From contig NZ_PNXQ01000005.1 in assembly GCF_005217525.1 (NCBI RefSeq), positions 678,740 through 725,726 of the forward strand: DNA of 46,987 nucleotides, in the 5' to 3' direction. Positions 19,630 to 27,231 of this stretch are shown one piece after another. The first letter of the stretch is position 1, and every line of letters starts with the position of its first letter. The translations under genes and the position numbers were made by a program. The notes under the pieces were generated by a model. The model was given only the letters and a program-made list of their open reading frames with translations, searched no databases and had not been told where the DNA came from. The stretch comes from Paenibacillus terrae. GTDB taxonomy: Bacteria; Bacillota; Bacilli; Paenibacillales; Paenibacillaceae.

Positions 19630-19657
19630 GGAGGACCTTTGAGGTCCTCCTTTGTTG
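19630..19657 (+). terminator. hairpin, possible terminator
   Basis: A perfect 9-bp stem (GGAGGACCT / AGGTCCTCC) with loop TTG is followed by TTTGTTGT on the plus strand. The T-run is broken, so it may be a weak terminator for the small gene at 19200 or simply a hairpin. The 19395-19629 stretch before it shows nothing convincing. Confidence 0.45.
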
Positions 19658-19760
19658 TATGATCGGACTTTTTGCATATACTGGTAAAATGCAGATTAAT
19701 CTGGCTCCTTCTGCTAGAATATATCCAAGTACAAAGACCTACTTTTACGGAGGTTTTAAG

Positions 19761-20078
19761 ATGAGTTATTCTCGAATATTAAAGTGGATATCAGGTATAT
19801 TCGAATTGGTGCTTGCCGTACCGATTGTAGGAGGAGCTATTGTTATGGGGACCGGTTACTCGGCTCTGGGATTCATGCTTATCCTGCATGCAGTAACACT
19901 CATCCTGTCGTTACGCAATCAGGAAGCGATCTACGGCTCTGTATGGGGAGTACTCACTTCTTTACTGGCTTGGATTCCCGTAGTGGGCTGGATACTACAT
20001 TTGATCGCAGCCATCCTACTGATGATCTCCGGCTCGAAAAAAACAAAACGCTATAACTACCCGCCAAACCAGCTATAA
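19761..20078 (+). CDS. small integral membrane protein of unknown function
   Basis: A 105-residue protein with three or four hydrophobic segments (about 8-30, 32-48, 58-75 and 76-93) and a basic, hydrophilic end (KKTKRYNYPPNQL). ATG at 19761 has ACGGAGG nine bases upstream; a longer in-frame reading lacks a ribosome site. I do not recognise the family. A possible promoter is TTGTAT-16 bp-TATACT just after the hairpin at 19630-19650. It reads rightward, toward the origin. Confidence 0.65.
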   Translation: MSYSRILKWISGIFELVLAVPIVGGAIVMGTGYSALGFMLILHAVTLILSLRNQEAIYGSVWGVLTSLLAWIPVVGWILHLIAAILLMISGSKKTKRYNYPPNQL

Positions 20079-20087
20079 CAACAATGG

Positions 20088-20137
20088 GGTGTTCTTTAAC
20101 AGATGATATCGTTCACTGTTAAAGGGTACCTTCTTTA
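20088..20137 (+). terminator. hairpin terminator after the membrane protein gene
   Basis: GGTGTTCTTTAACAG pairs with CTGTTAAAGGGTACC (11-13 pairs) and is followed by TTCTTT. It lies between convergent genes and could act in both directions. Confidence 0.5.
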
Positions 20138-20157
20138 TTGTATCCGCACCTCAACTA

Positions 20158-20520
20158 TTATTCCTTATTCCTCACAAGGTCCAGTTCCATATCTCCCCTC
20201 CCCGGCAGACAAAGTAATTCATCGAATAAAAAAGCCAGTCCACTCTTATCTCTCCAGCACTGAATAATGTCCGTGACAACCTCCGTAATTTCACGCTGTA
20301 CACCTCTCGCTAGTTGAAGCCCGCCACACTCTCCTTCTACATAAAGGTGTGTATGATACGGCTGTTCCACCTTTTGAACATGGCGTAAACACAAAGCGCC
20401 ATGTTCGAGATAAAAGAAATAGCAGCCCTCATAAACAACTCCCTCGAATATCTCATACATATGCGGCAGATCATAAGGTCCATACACCATAGCCGCCTGT
20501 TCCAGTTTTAATGAATCCAT
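20158..20520 (-). CDS. hypothetical protein
   Basis: A 120-residue acidic soluble protein with no signal peptide or membrane segment (MDSLKLEQAAMVYGPYDLPHMY...). I do not recognise it. ATG at 20520 is chosen because AGGAG lies 9 bases upstream; a longer start at 20556 has no such site. It is divergent from the XRE regulator gene. Its promoter is overlaid by inverted and direct repeats, suggesting regulated expression by the neighbour. Confidence 0.6.
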   Translation of the reverse strand: MDSLKLEQAAMVYGPYDLPHMYEIFEGVVYEGCYFFYLEHGALCLRHVQKVEQPYHTHLYVEGECGGLQLARGVQREITEVVTDIIQCWRDKSGLAFLFDELLCLPGRGDMELDLVRNKE

Positions 20521-20584
20521 AGATAAAATCTCCTCTCCTCTTTCAAAATCGTTCACTCTTCCCTAAAGAAAATTAATGCTTTAC

Positions 20585-20642
20585 TTAATTAGTAATACCT
20601 TATTAGTAATAATATAATACTACTCTGTAAGTAGTACGTCAA
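20585..20642 (-). promoter_or_regulatory. promoter with operator-like repeats
   Basis: On the minus strand TTGACG (20637-20642), 17 bp, TATTAT (20614-20619). The spacer holds the inverted repeat TACTAC...GTAGTA, and just downstream are two tandem TTACTAAT(T)AAG-type repeats (about 20585-20612). These are plausible binding sites for a dimeric HTH repressor such as the one encoded at 20749. Confidence 0.55.
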
Positions 20643-20661
20643 TAGAATATACGAAAAAAGT

Positions 20662-20690
20662 TTTACGATAAAGGGAGGATAGGATATAAT
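20662..20690 (+). promoter_or_regulatory. promoter of the XRE regulator gene
   Basis: TTTACG (20662-20667), 17 bp, TATAAT (20685-20690), about 60 bases upstream of the start. Confidence 0.55.
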
Positions 20691-20748
20691 AACAACATCA
20701 ATAGGAAAACTAATTTAATAACAATTTATTCTCAAGGAGGCTTGTGTC

Positions 20749-21009
20749 ATGGGTCAAATCAACTTTAGATTAAGTGAAACGCTCGAAGAGATCGGAGCTA
20801 CGAGGAACAAAATAGCAGTTGAATCCAAAACACGACCTGCGACTATTCTTGATCTTGCAAGTGGTGATACGAAAACCATTAAGCTAGATACGCTGGTAAA
20901 TATCTTAAACGCGATTAATGAATTTGCTCATAGCCACGGTGTGGAAAAAACTTTTGGTATTGAAGACATCATTCAGTACGTTCCTAAAAACATAGAGAAT
21001 GAGCGCTAA
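20749..21009 (+). CDS. small XRE/Cro-CI-type HTH regulator
   Basis: An 86-residue protein. Residues about 5-60 form a Cro/CI helix-turn-helix (LSETLEEIGATRNKIAVESKTRPATILDLASGDTKTIKLDTLVNILNAIN). The C-terminal 25 residues are not recognised. The start is well supported by AAGGAGG. The stop codon lies inside its own terminator stem. It is divergent from the hypothetical gene at 20158. Targets are unknown; self-regulation and control of the divergent gene are the likely roles. Confidence 0.8.
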   Translation: MGQINFRLSETLEEIGATRNKIAVESKTRPATILDLASGDTKTIKLDTLVNILNAINEFAHSHGVEKTFGIEDIIQYVPKNIENER

Positions 21010-21036
21010 CCCGCTTTGGGGCAGCGCTCATTTTTT
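20999..21036 (+). terminator. Rho-independent terminator of the XRE gene
   Basis: ATGAGCGCT pairs with AGCGCTCAT, followed by TTTTT. The stem includes the last codons and the stop codon. Confidence 0.85.
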
Positions 21037-21071
21037 ATCAGTTTACATAAATTTATTACATGATGAATAAG

Positions 21072-21250
21072 CTGAACTTAAAAATGCACATTTAAAACGA
21101 AGTAGGCGGATGGTGCTGTACAAGCGAAGCGGTCGCTTTTGTCCCCGGATTTCTCCCTGATGAAAGGCTTTATTCTAGAAATCCGGGGGCGGTGGCGATG
21201 GGAAGCACTATCCGACTGCGCAGTGGCGCATCGGTAACTTTTAAGTTCAG
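21072..21250. other. ~180-bp nested inverted-repeat (cloverleaf-like) element
   Basis: Nested pairings cover most of the interval. The outer stem CTGAACTTAAAA (21072-21083) matches TTTTAAGTTCAG (21239-21250), 12 of 12. The second stem CGGATGGTGCT (21107-21117) pairs with AGCACTATCCG (21204-21214) with one G-T. Inside are AAGCGA/TCGCTT (21122-21138) and the 12-bp CCCCGGATTTCT/AGAAATCCGGGG (21143-21188). No ORF with a ribosome site lies within. It could be a structured RNA or a non-autonomous mobile element. The terminators of the flanking genes lie just outside it. Confidence 0.6.
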
Positions 21251-21280
21251 TTTATATAGCTATATATTTTTCCATAAATC

Positions 21281-21312
21281 AAAAAATCTCCTACGCCACA
21301 GGCGTAAGAGAT
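21281..21312 (-). terminator. terminator of tRNA-Ser
   Basis: On the minus strand ATCTCTTACGCC pairs with GGCGTAGGAGAT, followed by TTTTT, about 25 bases past the tRNA 3' end. Confidence 0.88.
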
Positions 21313-21337
21313 CGGTTTATTTATTGAATGAAGTTAG

Positions 21338-21428
21338 TGGCGGAAAGAGTGGGAGTCGAACCCACGCACGCCTTGCGACGCCTAACTGATTTCGAGTCAG
21401 CCCCCTTAGACCTCTTGGGTACCTTTCC
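21338..21428 (-). tRNA. tRNA-Ser (anticodon CGA)
   Basis: A 91-base tRNA. The acceptor stem GGAAAGG pairs with TCTTTCC (one G-T), followed by discriminator G and an encoded CCA. The anticodon loop CTCGAAA reads UCG codons. It has a long variable arm, as expected for serine, and a T-arm with GGTTCGACTCC. It has its own promoter and terminator. Confidence 0.95.
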
Positions 21429-21440
21429 GCAGCAAGGATT

Positions 21441-21469
21441 ATTATATCATCATTGTGCCCATGATGCAA
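21441..21469 (-). promoter_or_regulatory. tRNA-Ser promoter
   Basis: On the minus strand TTGCAT (21464-21469), 17 bp, then extended TGA-TATAAT (-10 at 21441-21446), ending 12 bases before the mature tRNA. Confidence 0.75.
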
Positions 21470-21504
21470 GTTCATTGTTGCCCAAAATCACTCATCTGCC
21501 CGGC

Positions 21505-21729
21505 TCAGTTCGTTTCCGAATGCTGCCCGTCAGCGTTGGCTTTTGAACGCAGCACCTTCTTCATATTCTTTTCGAACTTGGCACGCGGAATCAGCACACT
21601 GTGCTGGCAACCGACACATTTGATCCGAATATCCATCCCCATACGGATAATTTCCATTTCATTCGTTCCGCAGGGATGGGGCTTCTTCATCTGCACAATG
21701 TCCCCCAGTTCAAACGACTTACGCTCCAC
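21505..21729 (-). CDS. yyzM: DUF951 family protein (YyzM-like)
   Basis: A 74-residue protein with ELGDIVQMKKPHPCGTNEMEIIRMGMDIRIKCVGCQHSVLIPR. The Cys pattern (CG...C.GC) and the HPCG and RMGMDIRIKC motifs are those of DUF951, sitting near mscS and the origin as in Bacillus. The function is unknown; the fold is thought to resemble an SH3-like RNA/DNA-binding domain with a metal site. The start is taken as GTG at 21729 with AAGGGGG six bases upstream, overlapping the mscS end by 11 bases. Confidence 0.85.
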   Translation of the reverse strand: MERKSFELGDIVQMKKPHPCGTNEMEIIRMGMDIRIKCVGCQHSVLIPRAKFEKNMKKVLRSKANADGQHSETN

Positions 21730-22669
21730 CCTTCTCTCCCCCTTTTCTTTCTTGCTCGTCTTCCTTCTCAAGGGTTACCGCCGTCTCTAGCGCGCTCTGA
21801 CGATGTTCCTCATCCTCTAGTGCCTTCTTGATGTTATTCTGAATATCACGTTCTACCGCAGCCCCTGTATTCGGCATACACTCCGCCACAACACGCACAA
21901 TATACTCTGATGTCGTCATCGACTGAACCCCCAGAACATCCGGTATATTCAGTACCTGCACATTGGACTCTTCAATGCCATGGATCGCTTGCTTTACCAA
22001 ACCAACAGCTTCCTCCAGAGTACGTTCTGCCTTCATAGGTACATCCACCACCGCCAACGAGTTGGACATGGAAAAGTTCGTAACTGTCGTAATGGAGCCG
22101 TTGGGTAAAATGTAAACCTCCCCTTTCCAGCTCACCAGCCTGGTTGTACGCAGCCCAATCACTTCTACTGTACCTTTGAAGGTTCCTGTCTGAATAACAT
22201 CTCCTACGGCAAACTGATCCTCGAAAATGATAAAGAACCCGGTAATCACATCCTTGACCAAGCTCTGCGCCCCAAAACCAACGGCCAATCCAAGCACTCC
22301 AGCTCCGGCAATCAGAGGCCCGAGATTAATGCCCATTTGAGACAATACCAGCATAATCAGAATGAAATTGAATACGATATTAGTTACATTTTTCAGCAGT
22401 TCTCCAACGGTTGTTAGCCGCCTGGTATTCAAGCGAAATCTTCCATTCTCTCCCTTTTGCTGCATCGACTTATCTATAATCTTATTAATAACCCGAATAA
22501 AAATACGTGTGATGATGAAAATAATAACGATCTTCAAAACCACAAACAACAAGGTCGACCACATTGAACTATCAGTAAGCCATTCCCATATAACATCCTT
22601 CCAATGCATCGCATCCTTCACAACAGCAGCCGTCCCTGTATTGTTCTCCAACCAACGCATTAAGGTCAT
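21719..22669 (-). CDS. small-conductance mechanosensitive channel (MscS family)
   Basis: A 316-residue membrane protein. The N-terminus has three to four hydrophobic segments, then the pore-lining helix region with LIAGAGVLGLAVGFGAQSLVKDVITGFFIIFEDQFAVGDVIQ, the hallmark of MscS. The beta domain has GTVEVIGLRTTRL and WKGEVYILPNGSITTVTNFS. The C-terminus is charged. It opens under membrane tension to release solutes on hypo-osmotic shock. AAGGAGGAGC precedes the start. It overlaps yyzM and the two are probably one transcript. Confidence 0.93.
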   Translation of the reverse strand: MTLMRWLENNTGTAAVVKDAMHWKDVIWEWLTDSSMWSTLLFVVLKIVIIFIITRIFIRVINKIIDKSMQQKGENGRFRLNTRRLTTVGELLKNVTNIVFNFILIMLVLSQMGINLGPLIAGAGVLGLAVGFGAQSLVKDVITGFFIIFEDQFAVGDVIQTGTFKGTVEVIGLRTTRLVSWKGEVYILPNGSITTVTNFSMSNSLAVVDVPMKAERTLEEAVGLVKQAIHGIEESNVQVLNIPDVLGVQSMTTSEYIVRVVAECMPNTGAAVERDIQNNIKKALEDEEHRQSALETAVTLEKEDEQERKGGEKGGA

Positions 22670-22827
22670 TCAGTTGCTCCTCCTTACACAAGGGACCTAA
22701 TCCTCTGGTTTCCCACATTCTATTTTCTACTACATAAGCCCATCTATAGGCTTCATTCATTTTGCTATGAATAATCTACTTCGCCGAGTATAAAACCCCA
22801 CACTTATCCATATACTAGCTACTATCT

Positions 22828-22895
22828 TGAGAATAAATGTTACCCGCAGGCTAATTATCATTCTCTAAGTCAGCTATACTGCTGGTTTTCATTTC
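22828..22895. repeat. intergenic palindromic repeat, copy 2
   Basis: TTGAGAATAAATG-TTACCC (22828-22846) pairs imperfectly with GGCTAA-TTATCATTCTC (22849-22867), followed by CAGCTATACTGCTGGTTTTC. Hairpin and tail correspond base by base, with mismatches, to the copy at 8551-8616. It lies between divergent mscS and yyaC. Confidence 0.45.
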
Positions 22896-22979
22896 TGATC
22901 AATGCTATGCCAACAGCTAACGGTGTATATAAAGCGGGCGCAACCTGCACACTCCATTACAGAGCGAAAGGAAGATTCC

Positions 22980-23585
22980 ATGACTCATCCATCTGACTTC
23001 ATTCCAGGGCAAGAACCCCTTAGCTTAAAAATATCACACACCGACCCCGGGATCCAATCAGCCATCATCCATCGTTTGTTGTTCCATTTGCACCAGGCGC
23101 CTAGTCTGCAAAATATCGTTATTATTTGCATCGGCACCGACCGTTCTACTGGAGATTGTCTCGGCCCGCTCGTAGGTACCCAGTTGTCACGTTATAAAAG
23201 CCCGCTCTTTCACCTTTACGGAACCCTGGAGGAGCCTGTACATGCTATGAATCTGCAAACAACACTGGACGGCATACACACCCGGTACGACCGGCCCTAT
23301 GTCATCGGCATAGACGCATGTCTTGGACAAACCTCCAGCGTCGGATGCATCCAGGTTGCCGACGGGCCTTTGAAGCCTGGAGCGGGGGTAAATAAAGAAT
23401 TACCGCCGGTCGGCGATATCCATTTGACAGGAATCGTTAACGTCGGCGGCTTTATGGAATACTTTGTGTTGCAAAATACAAGACTAAATCTGGTAATGAA
23501 ATTGTCAGATATCATCGCTGGTAGCTTATACTCCGCGATTAAGGAGTGGCATTACCGTTCCGTCCTGCTTGCTGCGCAAGAGTAA
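22980..23585 (+). CDS. yyaC: spore protease YyaC
   Basis: A 201-residue DUF1256 protein (IVIICIGTDRSTGDCLGPLVGTQL, IGIDACLGQ, VGDIHLTGIVNVGGFMEY) related to the germination protease GPR fold and made in sporulating cells in B. subtilis. The role is in spore development; the substrate is not established. ATG at 22980 follows AAAGGAAG; an upstream in-frame ATG at 22902 has none. The 3' end overlaps the convergent DUF4446 gene by 47 bases. Confidence 0.9.
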   Translation: MTHPSDFIPGQEPLSLKISHTDPGIQSAIIHRLLFHLHQAPSLQNIVIICIGTDRSTGDCLGPLVGTQLSRYKSPLFHLYGTLEEPVHAMNLQTTLDGIHTRYDRPYVIGIDACLGQTSSVGCIQVADGPLKPGAGVNKELPPVGDIHLTGIVNVGGFMEYFVLQNTRLNLVMKLSDIIAGSLYSAIKEWHYRSVLLAAQE

Positions 23586-24060
23586 TGGCTTCTTTCTCTT
23601 CAGGGGATAAGGAATAAGTTGACTGCCCCGCTTCCAGGGGCTTGGCATACACATAAGAGCCATCCCGGTTATAAATACCTGTTAAAACGATACCAGTCTG
23701 ATTGTCATCTACAATAGCCATGGAGAAGCTTAGATCGCTCCCTCGCTCGCCAAAGGCATTATAGCGTTTGATACCTATATGTCCCTTCAGGCCAGCCAGT
23801 TTACTGCGTAGCGATTCCATACTTGCACGATGGGCTTCCTGCTCATCCTCAATTGTATCCATTTGCACCTTCAAATCAATCAGCAGCGTTTCCAAATTCT
23901 CGACACCGCTGCCTGCCATCATGGTTTCATACTTTCGCCGCATCTTCTTCAACTTTGCACCCTGCACAATAATAACAATCAACAGGATGAGCAAAATGAG
24001 CACAATCCCTGCAACGATTCCGGCAAGCTGTTCCATGAATAGTCCGTTCAATTCAGCCAT
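23539..24060 (-). CDS. DUF4446 family membrane-anchored coiled-coil protein
   Basis: A 173-residue protein. A single membrane helix (about 13-34) is followed by a coiled-coil-like stretch (about 38-95, LKVQMDTIEDEQEAHRASMESLRSKL) and a globular end with RYNAFGERGSDLSFSMAIVDDNQTGIVLTGIYNRDGSYVYAKP, the hallmark of DUF4446. It is commonly found beside parB in Firmicutes. The function is unknown. ATG at 24060 is chosen, with GGAGGAG 13 bases upstream; an earlier ATG at 24087 lacks a site. Its 3' end overlaps yyaC on the other strand. Confidence 0.85.
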   Translation of the reverse strand: MAELNGLFMEQLAGIVAGIVLILLILLIVIIVQGAKLKKMRRKYETMMAGSGVENLETLLIDLKVQMDTIEDEQEAHRASMESLRSKLAGLKGHIGIKRYNAFGERGSDLSFSMAIVDDNQTGIVLTGIYNRDGSYVYAKPLEAGQSTYSLSPEEKEAITLAQQAGRNGNATP

Positions 24061-24240
24061 ATGCTTGCTTCTACTCCTCCACCTCAAAAATCATGTCACT
24101 GCATACCTCTTATTTTATACGTTTGAGAACCGCGAAACAAATAACAGAGAGCCATTAGTTTATCCATTCACTTCCAGACAAAGCAAAGACATATCTCACT
24201 TCCCATTTTGATCAAGGAGACATGTCCTATTTCGTACAGA

Positions 24241-25083
24241 CTACTGTAATAATTCCAGTAATCTTTCCAAATCCTGCTGGCTGTAATAATTCAATTCGAT
24301 TTTACCTTTATCCTTGTTATGCTTGATTTTCACAGTCGTTTTAAAACGTTCACGCAAGGACTCTTCCATATGATCAATAAAAGGGTCCTTTTTTCTCACT
24401 TTGGGCTTGGCCTTCGCTTCACCAAGCTTATGATCCAACTGTTGTACAGCTTCTTCCAGTTCCCGAACACTCCATTGTTGCTCAATACATTGTGTTGCCA
24501 ATTGCTTCACCATATCTGGATCTTTAAGCCCAACAATCGCTCTGGCATGTCCCATAGATAATGTTCCACGTGAAACATGATCCTTAACTTCCTCCGGCAA
24601 TGCAAGCAAACGAAGAAAATTCGCAATATGAGAGCGCGATTTGCCCACTTTCAAGGACAATTCCTCTTGAGTTAATGAGAACTGATCCATTAATCCCTGA
24701 TAAGCTACTGCTATTTCCATAGCGTTCAGATTTTCACGCTGCAAATTCTCAATCAGGGCAATTTCCATTACCTGCTGATCAGTAAAATTGCGAACAACCA
24801 CAGGTATCGTCGAATTCCCACAATATTGGGAAGCCCGAAATCTTCTTTCACCTGCAATAATTTCATAGCCTCTTAATACACTACGCGCAATAATAGGTTG
24901 GATAACACCGTGTTGACGAATAGATTCTGCTAGTTCTTTAATTGATTCCTCATCAAACGTTTTTCGAGGCTGGTACGGATTTGCACGCAACTGGCTAAGC
25001 GGAATGTCAACAACCTTGTCCTCATCATTGACTGTAAGGGAGGGAATGAGTGCATCGAGTCCTTTTCCCAACCGTTTACTCAT
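24241..25083 (-). CDS. parB: chromosome-partitioning protein ParB (Spo0J)
   Basis: A 280-residue CTP-dependent DNA clamp that loads at parS sites and spreads. The N-terminal CTP-binding domain has YQPRKTFDEESIKELAESI and GERRFRAS. A central HTH (about 115-140; LSLKVGKSRSHIANFLRLL) reads parS. The C-terminal dimerisation domain ends YYSQQDLERLLELLQ. It starts inside the end of parA (8-base overlap), so the two are coupled. A parS site lies within its own coding sequence, as in B. subtilis spo0J. It promotes origin segregation and SMC loading. Confidence 0.97.
   Translation of the reverse strand: MSKRLGKGLDALIPSLTVNDEDKVVDIPLSQLRANPYQPRKTFDEESIKELAESIRQHGVIQPIIARSVLRGYEIIAGERRFRASQYCGNSTIPVVVRNFTDQQVMEIALIENLQRENLNAMEIAVAYQGLMDQFSLTQEELSLKVGKSRSHIANFLRLLALPEEVKDHVSRGTLSMGHARAIVGLKDPDMVKQLATQCIEQQWSVRELEEAVQQLDHKLGEAKAKPKVRKKDPFIDHMEESLRERFKTTVKIKHNKDKGKIELNYYSQQDLERLLELLQ
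24562..24577. promoter_or_regulatory. parS site within parB
   Basis: TGTTCCACGTGAAACA matches the B. subtilis parS consensus TGTTNCACGTGAAACA exactly. Confidence 0.92.
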
Positions 25084-25837
25084 AAGATGCCACTTCCTTT
25101 GCCAACTCAATATATACCTCTGCCCCACGGGAGCGGGGATCATACGTAATAATGGACTGGCCATGTGATGGTGCTTCACTGAGTCTCACATTGCGTGGGA
25201 TAATCGTTTGATAAACCTTGCTTTGAAAATACTTTTTCACTTCTTCAATCACCTGAATACCCAAATTGGTGCGGGCGTCAAACATCGTCAACAGCACGCC
25301 TTCGATTTGCAGCGAGGTATTTAAGTGTTTTTGTACCAATCGTACAGTATTCAGTAGCTGACTTAAACCTTCCAATGCGTAATATTCACATTGAATGGGA
25401 ATAATGACCGAGTCAGAAGCTGTTAAAGAATTAAGTGTCAAAATCCCCAGCGATGGAGGGCAATCAATCAATATATAATCATACTTATGCTTGACGAGCT
25501 GAAGCGATCTTTTTAATCTTAGTTCACGAGAAATGGTCGGTACCAGCTCGATTTCCGCTCCTGCCAGCTGAATGGTGGCTGGAATAATATCCAATCCCTC
25601 AATCTGTGTACTGACAATCGCTTCGCTAGGATCAACCTCATTAATGAGTACATCATAAATGCAATTTGCCACATCCGCCTTATTGATACCCACACCGCTG
25701 GTTGTATTACCTTGCGGGTCGATATCCACGAGCAATACCCTTTTGCCGAGGGAAGCAAGTCCGGCGCCCAAATTCACGGAAGTAGTTGTTTTGCCCACTC
25801 CGCCCTTTTGATTGGCTACGGCTATTATTTTCGACAC
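25076..25837 (-). CDS. parA: chromosome-partitioning ATPase ParA (Soj)
   Basis: A 253-residue deviant Walker ATPase with KGGVGKTTTSVNLG (Walker A with signature Lys), VDIDPQGNTTSGVG and LIDCPPSLG. The length equals B. subtilis Soj. GTG at 25837 is chosen because GAGGTGA lies 6 bases upstream and the product begins MSKIIAVANQKGG, as in relatives; a GTG nine bases earlier has no site. It works with ParB in origin positioning and, with DnaA, in initiation control. Confidence 0.97.
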   Translation of the reverse strand: MSKIIAVANQKGGVGKTTTSVNLGAGLASLGKRVLLVDIDPQGNTTSGVGINKADVANCIYDVLINEVDPSEAIVSTQIEGLDIIPATIQLAGAEIELVPTISRELRLKRSLQLVKHKYDYILIDCPPSLGILTLNSLTASDSVIIPIQCEYYALEGLSQLLNTVRLVQKHLNTSLQIEGVLLTMFDARTNLGIQVIEEVKKYFQSKVYQTIIPRNVRLSEAPSHGQSIITYDPRSRGAEVYIELAKEVASYE

Positions 25838-25987
25838 TTCATTCACCTCATAATTTAATCGGAATCCTGCTATATTCCTTTATTGCAAAATCCTTTATTA
25901 AGACGATTCTCCATCATTAGCTTACGGATAACGGCAATTTTTAGAATAGAATACGAGTATGCTGCGGCTTTAATTGGCGTTAGACAG

Positions 25988-26010
25988 AAAAAGCGGCAAT
26001 TGCTGCCGCC
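25988..26010 (-). terminator. Rho-independent terminator of noc
   Basis: On the minus strand GCGGCA / TGCCGC stem with a GCAAT loop, then TTTTTC, 15 bases past the noc stop. Confidence 0.82.
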
Positions 26011-26025
26011 TGTACGCTTCATCCC

Positions 26026-26844
26026 TTACTTACGTTTGGGAATTTGAATGACAATCTCATAGTGATCCTCATGATCGGATTCCTTGGTCTTGATATCCAA
26101 GCCTGAGCCAGACACCATATCAATGGATTGACGAATCGTATTCAGCGCAAGCCGGACATCCTTGGTAAAGGAAATCCGCTTGGATTTCTTCATCGTGGAC
26201 ACTTGTTTATAAAAGGCGACTCTCGCCTCTGTCTGCTTCACATTGAGTTCCTTGGCGATGACTTCATCCAGAACCTTATACTGTAGCTCCTCAGTCTCTA
26301 ATGACAATAACGCACGGGCATGACGTTCGGACACTTTCCGTTCCATTAGAGCATTTTTCACTCTCTCTGGGAGGTGAAGCAGCCGTATCTTATTAGCAAT
26401 AGTGGATTGGCTTTTGCCAAGTCGCTGAGCCAGACTTTCCTGGGTGAGCTGATGTAGATCAATCAGCTTCTGATAAGCTACAGCCTCTTCAATCGCTGTT
26501 AGCCCTTCCCGTTGAAGATTCTCAATCAACGCAATAGAAGCAGCTTGTGAATCATTAAACTCACGAACAATGGCTGGAATGGTATCCATCCCCAGCTTGG
26601 TGACAGCTCTCCATCGACGTTCCCCTGCTATAATTTCGTATTGTCCATTACGGAAACGAACGACAATCGGCTGAATTACACCATGCGTCTTAATGGTCTG
26701 GCATAGCTCATCAATCTTCTCGTCGTCAAATATGGTGCGGGGCTGATAAGGACTGCTGACAATATCCCGAACTGGAATTTGTTTTATTTCGTCCCCAGTA
26801 GATCGCTCCGTCAAACCAAATAGCTTGGAAAATTGTTCTTTCAT
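26026..26844 (-). CDS. noc: nucleoid occlusion protein Noc
   Basis: A 272-residue ParB-family protein starting MKEQFSKLFGLTERS, the amphipathic membrane-targeting helix seen in Noc. It has GERRWRAV in the CTP-binding domain, an HTH (ESLAQRLGKSQSTIANKIRLL) and the ending YEIVIQIPKRK. It is a separate paralogue of ParB in the normal Noc position between parA and rsmG. It blocks FtsZ-ring assembly over DNA. ATG at 26844 is favoured over GTG at 26859 because it gives the conserved N-terminus; the ribosome site (AGGTGG) is 12 bases off. No noc-binding-site palindrome was found in the window. Confidence 0.93.
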   Translation of the reverse strand: MKEQFSKLFGLTERSTGDEIKQIPVRDIVSSPYQPRTIFDDEKIDELCQTIKTHGVIQPIVVRFRNGQYEIIAGERRWRAVTKLGMDTIPAIVREFNDSQAASIALIENLQREGLTAIEEAVAYQKLIDLHQLTQESLAQRLGKSQSTIANKIRLLHLPERVKNALMERKVSERHARALLSLETEELQYKVLDEVIAKELNVKQTEARVAFYKQVSTMKKSKRISFTKDVRLALNTIRQSIDMVSGSGLDIKTKESDHEDHYEIVIQIPKRK

Positions 26845-26859
26845 TCCGTATAATACCAC

Positions 26860-27231
26860 CTAATTTCATAATAGCACCATACTAACAGCGCTTCGTGAAA
26901 AACAGTTCCTTACGCGGATCGTAGCCCCTTTTATATGAGACAGCGTCGTAATCGGGTACACTCCACGTATTCTCCCTGGCATTGTTGTCCCGCTTCCCCT
27001 TATGTATATCGGAATCGAACGGTACGGGAAGCAGTCAACTTACATCAAAAACGATTATCTCTATTCTATCACTTTTCCAGCCATAATCCTATCGTCTCTA
27101 CCAGCTTTTCGGAAGGATCAGATAATAAATTGCACACCCTATCAGATGCCTATTTATCCATGCTTCTCTACGCCGTAAATAAAGACCTTCTGCATCTATA
27201 CGTTGTTTATGTTAAGAGCATTGCAAGCCAT
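26860..27231. other. noncoding interval upstream of noc
   Basis: About 370 bases with no supported gene on either strand. A minus-strand TTGACT near 27033-27038 has no good -10 at 17 bp. It must hold the noc promoter, which was not identified with confidence. Confidence 0.4.

Noticed and set aside
19429..19677. 82-codon open frame on the minus strand
   Set aside because: No ribosome site at the start, includes the perfect hairpin at 19630-19650, and the product is not recognisable; considered as a spore germination protein relative but the match was not convincing.
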